The notes under the pieces were generated by a model. The model was not told where the DNA came from. It did no database searches and saw only the letters and a list, made by a program, of their open reading frames with translations. From the IMG/VR virus record IMGVR_UViG_3300042320_000567, positions 1 to 45,032 of that record: 45,032 nucleotides of DNA; one strand, given 5' to 3'. Positions 20,779 to 30,145 of this stretch are shown one piece after another (position 1 is the stretch's first letter; every line of letters starts with the position of its first letter). The stretch is from a virus. The translations under genes and the position numbers were made by a program.

Positions 20779-23550
20779 GTGTCTGTCGTCGCTAATGTTG
20801 CCATTAACGTTGACAGCCGCAATGCTGTTAGCAAACTGCGCGAGGTACAGTCGCAGGCAAGCGCGACGGAGAAGGCATTTGGTGCGCTGCAGTCCGCTTT
20901 GGGCGCCTTGGGCGCTGGCTTTGCGCTGACAAAGGTCATTGCAGATGTTAAAGAATTAGATACCAATCTGCGGCGTCTAAGCACTGTCGGCGTTGATGTA
21001 GGCAAGATCAGTCCAGCTCTTTCAAAGCTAAGTGCTGAGCTAGGCGGTGTCGCAAGCAAAGCTGAATTAGCGGCAGCCTCGTATCAAGCGGCATCCGCAG
21101 GTTTTAGTGATACTGCAGGCAATGTCAATATCCTGCGCGCTGCAACCAAGGCTGCCGTTGGCGGCCTGGCTGATACGCAAGCTGTAACCGAAGTTCTAGT
21201 CAAGACTTTGAACAGTTATGGAATGTCTGGCAACCAAGCCATACAAGTAACTGACAGTATTTCTAAAGCGGTAGAGCTTGGCAATCAAGAATGGTCGGAC
21301 TACACTAGCCAGTTAGGCCGTGTTGCATCTATTGCAGCGCTTGCTGGTGTCAGCCTTAATGAAGTCAATACATTTATTGCTGCTGCTACCAAGAATGGCG
21401 CCACGGCTGAAATTGCATTTACCGGCCTTGGCGCAACTCTGAACACACTGCTACAACCTACCAAGGAAAGCCAAGAGGCTGCCGCGCAACTGGGCATTCA
21501 ATGGAACTACAGCGGGTTGCAAGCCAAAGGATTTACAGGCTTAATGGCTGAACTGGCTGTAGCTATTGAAAAAGACAAAGAAGCATCTGCGCGTCTACTT
21601 GGAAGCCAAGAAGCAATGCGTGGTGCATTTGCCGCTGCATCCAAAAATGGCGCAGACTTCAAAAAAATTCTTGAGCAAATTGGCGACGCATCTGGTAAAA
21701 CAGACGCTGACTTTCAAACCATGAAAGGCAGCCTTGAGAATACACTCAAGGCATTAGACACGGCATTCAAAAATCTTAGCGAAGCATTAGGCAAAGCCTT
21801 TGGGCCAACACTTGTCATTGTTATTCAAGACGTCACCAAAGGCGTAAATGCTTTTGCCGGTGCAATGAATGCCGTGCCGCAACCTGTAATGGACGCAGCC
21901 GGTGCGGCAGCAAAGGCAGTGGCTCAAATGCTGCTACTTAAAAAAGCCATTGAAGCCATTATTGCATTGCGGCTTGGCATTGCCGCAATGTTTGCTGCCA
22001 CTGCAACAGGTGCGGCGACTGCTGCCACTGCAGCATCTGGTTTGAGTATGAATATGCGATATCTGCAAGGTTCTATGGCGGCGGCGCAAACGCAGGCCAC
22101 TGGATTAGTTGGCGTACTTAAAAATCTGGCTGCATTTGGTATCATTACAGTTGGCATCAATCTTGCGGTTAGCGGCTTGCAGCAAGTTATTGCAGCCAAC
22201 TTGGAAATTGCAAGGTTGCGTGGCGAGCGGCAGGCCGGTGGGGCTGCGGCAATTTATCAAGGCGCCGCACCGATTGAATCTAAACAAGCTGCACAATCCA
22301 CGCTTGCTGCCATACAAAAAGAGCGCCAGCGGCTCAACTCTGCCGGAACAATTGCCACGGGAATGCTTGGCCCTCTAGCGCCACTTGTTGGCGGCATGTC
22401 ACCAGGCGCTAGGGCTGATCGCTTGGGTGTATTGCGTGAACGCGAGTTACGTGCTGCCGGAACAGCTGCGCTACCCACCCGCGTGGCACCCAATGCCATG
22501 GGTACGCAAGTCGACGACATGGTAGGTGGCGGCAATGGCGGTGGCGGTGCAGGTGGTGGCCGCGGTGGCGCAGCAAGCAAAGCAGCCAACGAAGCAGAAC
22601 GCGCCGCAAAAGCAGCAGCCCAAGAAGCCGCAAGGGTCAAAGATGTCATCCGCGATAGGTTGGCAGAGGGCCAATTTATGCGTTTTAAATCGGAGATGCA
22701 GGACAGAATTGCAAATGCAGAAATTGCTGGCGACAAAATGCTGGCAGCGCGATTGAATGGCGCACAGCGTGAACTGGACATTCAATACCAATATGCGCAA
22801 GAGTTAGCAAAAGAAAAAGACATAGACGCTCAAAGGGCAATTATCTTTGAAGGCCAAGTCGCCTTGGTCGCCAATCAGCGCGAGGTTCAGCGAGAACTGA
22901 ATAAACTGCAACAGCAAAACGACCAAGACAGGCTTGCATCGCTGCAAAAAGCCATTGAAAAACAATATGAACTTAATGCAGCTGTGCAAAATCAACTGCG
23001 GCTTGCCGATGGTGTTGCCAATACGCTGGGCGAAGGATTGGGATCAGCCTTTAATGCCTTGATTGCTGGCGCGCAAGGATGGGAAAAAAGTCTGCAGCAA
23101 ATTGCGTCTGGTGTTCTTCTTGATATTGCCAATCAACTAATCAGGATCTTTGTCATTGAGCAGGCAATCAATGCCATCAAGGCATTCCTTACGCCGTTTA
23201 GTCCAGCAACGCCACTTGGCGCAGGCGGCGGAACGGTTGGCAAGTTTGGAACACTTGGCCCGAACTATGGCATCCCACAGCGCGCCAAAGGCGGCCCGGT
23301 ATCCAGCGGCCAAACCTACATGGTGGGCGAGCGTGGCCCTGAACTGTTCGTGCCTGGCCGCAGCGGGTCCATCGTGCCCAACGACAAGCTGGGCAGCGGC
23401 GGCAGCACCAGCGTTGTAGTAAACGTCGATGCCAGCGGCAGTAAAGTAGAAGGCAACGACCAACAGGGCAACCAACTGGGCCGCGTCATTGCTGCCGCCG
23501 TCCAGCAAGAACTCATCAAACAAAAACGCCCTGGAGGCTTGCTGGTGTAA
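20779..23550 (+). CDS. Tape measure protein
   Basis: A 923-residue protein, the longest helical gene product, starting at GTG 20779. It has a TP901-type tape-measure core (residues about 55-330, e.g. AASYQAASAGFSDTAGNVNI), a hydrophobic central block (about 375-480, many Ala and Ile/Leu segments), a Gly-rich linker near 575-595, and a helical, Gln-rich end. The C-terminus has QRAKGGPVSSGQTYMVGERG, a common motif in these proteins. At about 1.5 angstrom per residue the tail would be near 140 nm. It fixes tail length and forms the DNA channel on injection. Confidence 0.93.
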   Translation: MSVVANVAINVDSRNAVSKLREVQSQASATEKAFGALQSALGALGAGFALTKVIADVKELDTNLRRLSTVGVDVGKISPALSKLSAELGGVASKAELAAASYQAASAGFSDTAGNVNILRAATKAAVGGLADTQAVTEVLVKTLNSYGMSGNQAIQVTDSISKAVELGNQEWSDYTSQLGRVASIAALAGVSLNEVNTFIAAATKNGATAEIAFTGLGATLNTLLQPTKESQEAAAQLGIQWNYSGLQAKGFTGLMAELAVAIEKDKEASARLLGSQEAMRGAFAAASKNGADFKKILEQIGDASGKTDADFQTMKGSLENTLKALDTAFKNLSEALGKAFGPTLVIVIQDVTKGVNAFAGAMNAVPQPVMDAAGAAAKAVAQMLLLKKAIEAIIALRLGIAAMFAATATGAATAATAASGLSMNMRYLQGSMAAAQTQATGLVGVLKNLAAFGIITVGINLAVSGLQQVIAANLEIARLRGERQAGGAAAIYQGAAPIESKQAAQSTLAAIQKERQRLNSAGTIATGMLGPLAPLVGGMSPGARADRLGVLRERELRAAGTAALPTRVAPNAMGTQVDDMVGGGNGGGGAGGGRGGAASKAANEAERAAKAAAQEAARVKDVIRDRLAEGQFMRFKSEMQDRIANAEIAGDKMLAARLNGAQRELDIQYQYAQELAKEKDIDAQRAIIFEGQVALVANQREVQRELNKLQQQNDQDRLASLQKAIEKQYELNAAVQNQLRLADGVANTLGEGLGSAFNALIAGAQGWEKSLQQIASGVLLDIANQLIRIFVIEQAINAIKAFLTPFSPATPLGAGGGTVGKFGTLGPNYGIPQRAKGGPVSSGQTYMVGERGPELFVPGRSGSIVPNDKLGSGGSTSVVVNVDASGSKVEGNDQQGNQLGRVIAAAVQQELIKQKRPGGLLV

Positions 23551-23891
23551 TGGCTACCTTTCCCAACTACAAACCGACGTATTCGGCCACCAAAAGCAGC
23601 GAGCCAAAGATTCGTACTACGCAATTTGGCGACGGCTACCAACAACGCATCACCTTCGGCCTCAACCAAAACCCCAAGGAATGGCGACTGTCTTTTAACG
23701 TCACCGACGATGACGCCGACGTCATCGAAGCATTCCTAGACGCTCGGGCTGCTGATGCCGCTTCTTTCACTTGGACCCCTCCAGGTGAAGCCGTCAGCTA
23801 CAAGTGGATTTGCCCTAGCTGGACGCGCGAGCTATTTGATTTTGATCGCAGCAAGATTGACGCGACCTTCACGCAGGTATTTGAGCCGTGA
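23550..23891 (+). CDS. Minor tail protein M (distal tail)
   Basis: A 113-residue protein of the lambda gpM type: TKSSEPKIRTTQFGDGYQQR at the start and FTWTPPGEAVSYKWICPSW in the second half. It belongs to the tail tip and sits in the canonical M-L-K-I-J order. ATG overlaps the tape-measure stop. Confidence 0.88.
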   Translation: MATFPNYKPTYSATKSSEPKIRTTQFGDGYQQRITFGLNQNPKEWRLSFNVTDDDADVIEAFLDARAADAASFTWTPPGEAVSYKWICPSWTRELFDFDRSKIDATFTQVFEP

Positions 23892-24610
23892 CCGTCCCCG
23901 TTTCTGATCTTCAGGCAATCGCGCCCAGCGCCGTTATCGAGCTATTCGTGCTGGAGTTGAACGTCCCGCAACACGGCGTAGCCGACATTTACCGCTTCCA
24001 CGCTGGCACCAACCTGAACGCCAACGGTGAGCTGGTATGGGCCGGCAATAGCTACCTCCGCTTTCCCATTGAGGCAGACGGTTTTGCTTATGAAGGCAAG
24101 GGTTCCCTGCCTCGTCCACGCCTGCGCTGCAGCAACATCATGGGCACCATCACCGCAATCTTGCTGACCTTGCCAAAGGGCCTGGAAGGTGCCAAGGTGT
24201 CCCGGATCCGCACCCTAGCCCGGTACATCGACGCTGTGAATTTCCCCGGTGGCGTCAACCCTTACGGCACCCCGGACCCGACAGCAGAGTTTCCACGCGA
24301 GGTCTACTACATCGACCGCAAGTCAGTCGAAACCCGCGATGCGGTGGAGTTTGAACTCGCAGCGGCGTTCGATCTGATCGGGGTACGTGCACCCCGACGC
24401 CAGTGCATCAGCAACATTTGCCAGTGGGCCTACAGGTCTGCAGAGTGTAGCTACACCGGCACTTCCTACTACAACGAAAACGATCAAAGCGTCGCCACCG
24501 CGCCAGAAGATGTCTGCGGCAAACGATTGAGCAGCTGTCAAATCCGCTTTGGCTCAACAGCCCCGTTGCCCTTTGGCTCATTCCCCGGCGTGGGCACATA
24601 TTCCTCATGA
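23888..24610 (+). CDS. Minor tail protein L
   Basis: A 240-residue protein similar to lambda gpL. The C-terminal quarter has a set of cysteines ([34 protein letters not shown]), which in lambda gpL coordinate an iron-sulfur cluster; the pattern is kept here. It belongs to the tail tip between M and K. GTG at 23888 overlaps the previous stop (GTGA). Confidence 0.9.
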   Translation: MTVPVSDLQAIAPSAVIELFVLELNVPQHGVADIYRFHAGTNLNANGELVWAGNSYLRFPIEADGFAYEGKGSLPRPRLRCSNIMGTITAILLTLPKGLEGAKVSRIRTLARYIDAVNFPGGVNPYGTPDPTAEFPREVYYIDRKSVETRDAVEFELAAAFDLIGVRAPRRQCISNICQWAYRSAECSYTGTSYYNENDQSVATAPEDVCGKRLSSCQIRFGSTAPLPFGSFPGVGTYSS

Positions 24611-25326
24611 CCTGGCGTACCGCAGCACTTGATCACGCCAAGGCCGAGGATCCACGCGAAGCCTGCGGGCTGCTGGTGGTGGTCAAAGGCCGCGAACGCT
24701 ACTGGCCGTGCCAGAACCTCTGCACCGGTGCAGACCAGTTCATCCTCAACCCGGATGACTACGCAGCCGCCGAAGATGCCGGCGAAATCATCGCGGTGGT
24801 CCATAGCCATCCGGTCACCCCGCCACAACCCAGCGGCCCTGATCTGGTGGCCTGCGAAAACAGCGGCCTACCGTGGCATATCGTCAACCCCAAAACCGAG
24901 GTGTGGGGCGGCTGCGAACCATCCGGCTACAAGGCACCCCTAGTCGGCCGCGAATGGGCATGGGGCATTACCGACTGCTGGACGCTGGCCCGTGACTGGT
25001 ACGTCGAGCATGGCCTGCAACTACCCGACTGGGAGCGCCCGCTGACGCCAGAGGCATTTGAGGCAGATCCCCTGTTTGATCGCTACTGGAAAGAAGCCGG
25101 CTTCCGCGAGCTGGACGAAGAGGAAGAGCTGCAGCCCGGCGATGCGCTACTGATGAGCATCAGCGGTTCCGGCCTCAATCACGTCGGCGTTTACATCGGC
25201 GACCAGCTGGTGCTGCACCACATTCGCGGCCGGCTCAGTAGTCGCGACATGTACGGCGGCTGGCTGCAGAAATGCACTGGCCGCCGTCTCCGCCATTACG
25301 ATGCAGGGAGGCTAGAGCTGACGTGA
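24607..25326 (+). CDS. Minor tail protein K: JAMM protease plus NlpC/P60 domain
   Basis: A 239-residue lambda gpK-like protein. An N-terminal JAB/JAMM metalloprotease domain has the exact H-x-H-x7-S-x2-D motif ([14 protein letters not shown]) with an upstream glutamate. A C-terminal NlpC/P60 cysteine peptidase domain has [11 protein letters not shown] (catalytic Cys) and LNHVGVYIG (catalytic His). The second domain can cut peptidoglycan peptides at infection. Overlaps L by four bases and I by one. Confidence 0.92.
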   Translation: MTWRTAALDHAKAEDPREACGLLVVVKGRERYWPCQNLCTGADQFILNPDDYAAAEDAGEIIAVVHSHPVTPPQPSGPDLVACENSGLPWHIVNPKTEVWGGCEPSGYKAPLVGREWAWGITDCWTLARDWYVEHGLQLPDWERPLTPEAFEADPLFDRYWKEAGFRELDEEEELQPGDALLMSISGSGLNHVGVYIGDQLVLHHIRGRLSSRDMYGGWLQKCTGRRLRHYDAGRLELT

Positions 25327-25922
25327 TGTTGCGCACAATCCGCATCTACGGGCGCTTGGCCAAGTTCCTGAAGCGCCGCAAGTTTGAAGCCGAAGTCTCC
25401 AACGCAGCCGAGGCTGTGCGCTTCCTTGTAACCAACTTCCCCCAGCTGGAACGCCACATGGCAGAACAGCATTACCGCGTAAGCGTCGGCACCTACGATC
25501 TGTCACTCGACGAGATCCACGATCCAGCCGGCAGCCAAGAAATCAAGATCGTGCCAGTGGTGACCGGCGCTGGCGCTACGGGGCGAATTATTGCCGGAGT
25601 GGCGTTGGTAGCGCTGGCTTTCGCTAGCGGTGCTGGTTTCTTGGGAGCGGCATTCGCCAAAAATATCGGATTATTTACGGCCTTAAAAGGCGTAGGCGCC
25701 GTTCTTGCTCTCGGCGGCGTATCTCAGCTACTCACACCTGTCCCAACACTTAGCGCCCCTTCAACGGTTGACACCGCCAAGGACCCCCGCAAAAGCTATT
25801 CCTTTAGTGGAATACAAAACACCAGCCGTCAAGGCACTCCAGTGCCCATCGTTTACGGCGAGACACTGGTGGGCTCAATTGTGATTTCAGCAGGCATCGA
25901 CACTGAGCAGGTAACAGCATGA
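25326..25922 (+). CDS. Tail tip assembly protein I
   Basis: A 198-residue lambda gpI-like protein. A ubiquitin-like N-terminal part (RTIRIYGRLAKFLKRRKFEA) is followed by a hydrophobic Gly/Ala-rich segment (about residues 85-135) and a C-terminal QGTPVPIVYGETLVGSIVIS. It assists J assembly and is probably not in the mature virion. The ATG at 25326 overlaps the K stop as TGATG; an upstream in-frame ATG inside K is rejected. Confidence 0.9.
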   Translation: MLRTIRIYGRLAKFLKRRKFEAEVSNAAEAVRFLVTNFPQLERHMAEQHYRVSVGTYDLSLDEIHDPAGSQEIKIVPVVTGAGATGRIIAGVALVALAFASGAGFLGAAFAKNIGLFTALKGVGAVLALGGVSQLLTPVPTLSAPSTVDTAKDPRKSYSFSGIQNTSRQGTPVPIVYGETLVGSIVISAGIDTEQVTA

Positions 25923-28900
25923 AACGGATTGGCGGTTCTGGTGGCGGTGGCGGTGGCGGCAAAGGCCGCAGCAGTGGCGGTGGCCCGCAGACCTATACGC
26001 CCACCGAAGCTGCCGACACGCTCAACTCAAGGCAATACGCCAACCTCATCGACCTCATCAGCGAAGGCGAAATCCAAGGGCTCAAAGACGGCCACAAATC
26101 GATCTTCATCAATAACACTCCCCTACAAAATCAAGACAACTCATACAACTTCAACAACGTAACAGTCTGGACACGCAACGGAACCCAGAACCAGGATTAC
26201 ATCCCAACCGTTGACGCTGTTGAGAACGAAGTTGCCGTTGGCGTAACAGTTCTCCAGGCAACGCCAGTCGTTCGCAGTATCACAGACACCGCAGTCGATG
26301 CCGTCCGCGTCACCATCAACATTCCTGCCCTGCAGCGAATCACAGATCAGGGTGACATTGTTGGCAGTGTTTTCAGATTTCAGATCTCCACGCAATACTC
26401 AAGCGGTGGTTATACCGTTGTTGTTGATGACGTAATTAGAGGCCGGACAGCCGATCTATACCAGCGCGACTACCTAATCACCCTGACGGGATCCAAACCT
26501 GTCAATATCAAGGTGACTCGCGTCACCGACGACAACTCAGAGCAAGACGCACCAGGCGGTGAATCCGCAAAAATCACAAACGCATTCAGTTGGTCGAGTT
26601 ACACAGAACTTACCTATGCAAAGCTGCGCTATCCCAACAGCGCATTAGTAGCAGTACGCATCGACGCTGAGCAGTTCAACTCCATCCCTTCGCGCACCTA
26701 CTTGGTGCGTGGCATCAAGGTCCGCATTCCCAATAACGCCACCGTCGATTCAGTCACCGGCCGCCTGATCTATGCAGGCATATGGAATGGCAGCTTTAAC
26801 GCCGCGCAATGGTGCAGCGACCCCGCCTGGATCCTGTGGGATCTGCTCACCTCCCGCTACGGATTCGGCCAGCACATCAGCGCCGCCCAGCTGGACAAGT
26901 TTGCTTTCTACTCCGCCAGCCAGTATTGCGCTGAATTGGTACCTGACGGCTTCGGCGGTCAAGAGCCCCGTTTCTCCTGCAACATCAACATCCAAACGCA
27001 GGAAGACGCCTACAAGTTGATCAATGACATGTGTTCGGTGTTCCGGGCCATGCCCTACTGGAGCACTGGTGCGCTAACCATTAGCCAAGACCGCCCCGCT
27101 GACTCCGCCTATCTGTTCACGCTGGCAAACGTCTCCGAGGAAGGCTTCAGCTATTCGGGCAGCAGTCTAAAGACACGGCCAAATGTAGCCGTGGTCAGTT
27201 ACCTTGACCTAGAGCTGCGGGACGTTGCCTACGAGGTCGTCGAGGATCAAACCTCGATCAGCAAATACGGCGCCATCACCACCGAGATCAGCGCCTTTGC
27301 CTGCACCAGTCGTGGGCAAGCCGGTCGAATTGGGGAGTGGCTCCTCTACTCCGAGCAATACGAAGGCGAGGTAATCAGCTTCTCCGCCAGCATTGACGCC
27401 GGCGTGATGGTGCGGCCTGGCCAGATCATCGAGGTTAGCGACCCCGTGCGAGCTGGTGCCCGCCGCGGTGGCCGCATCGCCTCCGCAACTACCACGGCAA
27501 TCACCGTCGATGACGCAACCGGCCTGACATCAAGCGGCGCCACGCTGTCGGTCATTCTGCCGGATGGCACGGTGGCCGCCCGCAGCGTCGCCAGTATCGC
27601 CGGCAAGGTCATCAACCTGACATCCGCACTACCCACGGCACCCAATGCCAACAGCATCTGGATCCTTGAAACCGCTTCAATCCAGACCTCGACCTGGCGC
27701 GTGATCAGCGTTGCTGAACAAGATCAGGCCACCTACCAGATATCGGCCCTCGCCTACAACTCGAGCAAGTACGCCTACGTGGAGCGAGGCCGGCCGCTTG
27801 AGGTTCGCGACATAACCGATCTCAACGAGATACCCGATGCACCAGCCAGCCTCTCGTTTGAGGAGGCGCTCTACAGCTACCAAAACCAGATCCGCGCCAA
27901 GGTAATTGTTTCTTGGCCGGCGGTACTTGGCATTGCCCAGTACCGGGTGAAATGGCGCAAAGACAGCGCCAACTGGGCTGTGGTCGATGTGCTGACCAAC
28001 GACTACGAAATCCTCGACATCACGCCTGGGTTGTTTGAGGTGCAGGTGTTCTCCATGAGCGCCGCCCTAAAGTTGTCCACCACAGCAGCCACCGGCAGCA
28101 TCACGGCGCTTGGCAAGACAGCCCCGCCGTCCAACGTGACCGGCTTCTCATCGATCCTCGATGGCAACATCGGTGCCACCCTGATCTGGAACCCCGTCCC
28201 CGACTTAGACCTCAGCGAATACGAAATCAGGCAGGGCACAGTCTGGGCGTCCGCCACCTTCGTCACCAACGTGGCTGCCACCAGCTACAAACTCGGCCAG
28301 CTGGCTCCCGGTACGCGCAGCTACATGATCCGCGCCATCGACACCTCAGGTGTCTACAGCGCCGCAGCTGCCAGCACCACCGTCACCATCACTTCACCCT
28401 CAACACCGAGCGTCACCGCCACAGTGGCCGGCGACTTGGTGACACTCAGTTGGCCAGCATCCACCGCCAGCTATGCCATTGCCGCCTATGTGGTCCGGTC
28501 CAGCGCCGGTGCCATTGGCGAAATCAAGACCACCACCACCTCGCTACCGATCATCTGGAACGGCGTGCGGACTTTCTACGTGAAAGCGGTGGACTTGGCC
28601 GGCAACGAGAGTGCCGAAGGTTCAGCAGCAGTCACAATCACCCAAGCCGCCGCGCCAACTGTCTCGGTTTCTTACACAGGCCAAAACGCCGTACTGACTT
28701 GGAGCGAAGTAAACGGTACGACAAAAACGCGCTTTTACCGAATTGCACGCAACGACGCAACTGTTGCAATTTTGCAATCTACAAACTACACCACGCGTAT
28801 TGACTGGACAGGTTCGCAGACATTCACTGTCCAAGCTGTTGACGCAAACAACAATCTTGGCGCTGCTGCAACTGTTGCTATCGGCCCCACGGTGCCGCCA

Positions 28901-30142
28901 GCTCCTAATGTGCAAAACGCTTTCAGGGGTGAACAGGTCCTGTTGAGCTGGGATCCCGTGCAGGGCAGCCTTGAAACGGCCTACTACAAAGTGCTCAGGG
29001 GCAGCACCTTTGCATCAGCTACCACATTGGCTGAAATCAAATCCACTGCCTACAGCCTGAAGGTTGATTGGACCGGCACGCAGCGATTCTGGGTAGCGGC
29101 AGTTGACGTTATTGGCAACCAGGGCCCCGAGCAATTCCAAGACGTGGTGGTCACGTCGCCATCGGCACCTGTGATCAGCCAGCAAGTGATTGACAACAAC
29201 GTGTTGCTGCGCTGGACCGACTCCACGCAAACGCTGCCCATCGTCTATTACGAACTGCGCCGCGGCACCACCTACGCAAGCGGCACCTCGGTCGGCACCA
29301 AGCAGGGGCTGTTCACCACGGTATTTGAGACCGTCTCTGGCACCTACACCTACTGGCTGGCGGGCATTGACAGTGCAGGCAACGTTGGCACCCCGGCCAG
29401 CGTCTCCGCCCTCGTTAACCAGCCTCCGGATTACATCCTGCGCTCGGACATCAACAGCACCTTTAGCGGCACCTCCACCAACCTGACGCCCAATGGCACG
29501 GGCCTGCTGGCAACGGTAGATACGACAGAAACTTGGCAGTCGCACTTCACCTCCCGCGGCTGGAGCACACTGCAGGACCAAGTGAGCGCTGGCTTCACCA
29601 TCTACGCCATGCCGTCTACCACCACCGGCAGCTACGTCGAGGAGTTCGACTACAGCACCGTGCTGGCTGGCACGAAAATCACCTCAACGCTCACGCGTCA
29701 GACGGTGGCCGGTTCTGTGACGGTAACCCCAACGCTCAGCGTAAAAACCGCATCTGGCGACCCTTGGACCGACTACGCAAACCAAGAGTCCATCTATGCC
29801 ACCAACTTCCGCTACGTGAAGGTCCGTTACGACTTCACCAGCACAGGCGGCGATGACCTGCTGCAGCTCAGTGGACTGAACGTCCGCCTCGACATCAAGA
29901 TCAAGAACGACATGGGCAATGGCACGGCAAACTCTGCGGATACTGGTGGAACGACGGTCAACTTCAATGTGCCGTTTGTGGACATTGAAAGCATTGGTGT
30001 CACACCAAGCGGAACGACGCCCAGAATCGCGATCTATGATTTTGTGGACGTCGCCAATCCCACCAGCTTCAAGGTGCTGCTGTTCGACACTGCGGGCAAC
30101 CGTGTGAGCGGCGCCTTCAGCTGGCAAGCCCGAGGAAGCTAA
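25919..30142 (+). CDS. Central tail fibre / host specificity protein J
   Basis: A 1407-residue protein. The glycine-rich start is followed by the conserved J/TipJ core (LNSRQYANLIDLISEGEIQG; later WDLLTSRYGFGQHIS and YWSTGALTISQDRP), which closes the tail tip. From about residue 640 to 1185 there is a run of about six fibronectin-III-like units of 85-95 residues, each with a W or YxxR/FxVxAVD pattern, e.g. FYVKAVDLAGNESAEGSA. The last 200 residues form a beta domain likely to touch the receptor. One repeat (28640-28900) is visibly more AT-rich than its neighbours, which suggests exchange of modules. Confidence 0.93.
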   Translation: MKRIGGSGGGGGGGKGRSSGGGPQTYTPTEAADTLNSRQYANLIDLISEGEIQGLKDGHKSIFINNTPLQNQDNSYNFNNVTVWTRNGTQNQDYIPTVDAVENEVAVGVTVLQATPVVRSITDTAVDAVRVTINIPALQRITDQGDIVGSVFRFQISTQYSSGGYTVVVDDVIRGRTADLYQRDYLITLTGSKPVNIKVTRVTDDNSEQDAPGGESAKITNAFSWSSYTELTYAKLRYPNSALVAVRIDAEQFNSIPSRTYLVRGIKVRIPNNATVDSVTGRLIYAGIWNGSFNAAQWCSDPAWILWDLLTSRYGFGQHISAAQLDKFAFYSASQYCAELVPDGFGGQEPRFSCNINIQTQEDAYKLINDMCSVFRAMPYWSTGALTISQDRPADSAYLFTLANVSEEGFSYSGSSLKTRPNVAVVSYLDLELRDVAYEVVEDQTSISKYGAITTEISAFACTSRGQAGRIGEWLLYSEQYEGEVISFSASIDAGVMVRPGQIIEVSDPVRAGARRGGRIASATTTAITVDDATGLTSSGATLSVILPDGTVAARSVASIAGKVINLTSALPTAPNANSIWILETASIQTSTWRVISVAEQDQATYQISALAYNSSKYAYVERGRPLEVRDITDLNEIPDAPASLSFEEALYSYQNQIRAKVIVSWPAVLGIAQYRVKWRKDSANWAVVDVLTNDYEILDITPGLFEVQVFSMSAALKLSTTAATGSITALGKTAPPSNVTGFSSILDGNIGATLIWNPVPDLDLSEYEIRQGTVWASATFVTNVAATSYKLGQLAPGTRSYMIRAIDTSGVYSAAAASTTVTITSPSTPSVTATVAGDLVTLSWPASTASYAIAAYVVRSSAGAIGEIKTTTTSLPIIWNGVRTFYVKAVDLAGNESAEGSAAVTITQAAAPTVSVSYTGQNAVLTWSEVNGTTKTRFYRIARNDATVAILQSTNYTTRIDWTGSQTFTVQAVDANNNLGAAATVAIGPTVPPAPNVQNAFRGEQVLLSWDPVQGSLETAYYKVLRGSTFASATTLAEIKSTAYSLKVDWTGTQRFWVAAVDVIGNQGPEQFQDVVVTSPSAPVISQQVIDNNVLLRWTDSTQTLPIVYYELRRGTTYASGTSVGTKQGLFTTVFETVSGTYTYWLAGIDSAGNVGTPASVSALVNQPPDYILRSDINSTFSGTSTNLTPNGTGLLATVDTTETWQSHFTSRGWSTLQDQVSAGFTIYAMPSTTTGSYVEEFDYSTVLAGTKITSTLTRQTVAGSVTVTPTLSVKTASGDPWTDYANQESIYATNFRYVKVRYDFTSTGGDDLLQLSGLNVRLDIKIKNDMGNGTANSADTGGTTVNFNVPFVDIESIGVTPSGTTPRIAIYDFVDVANPTSFKVLLFDTAGNRVSGAFSWQARGS

Positions 30143-30145
30143 GCC

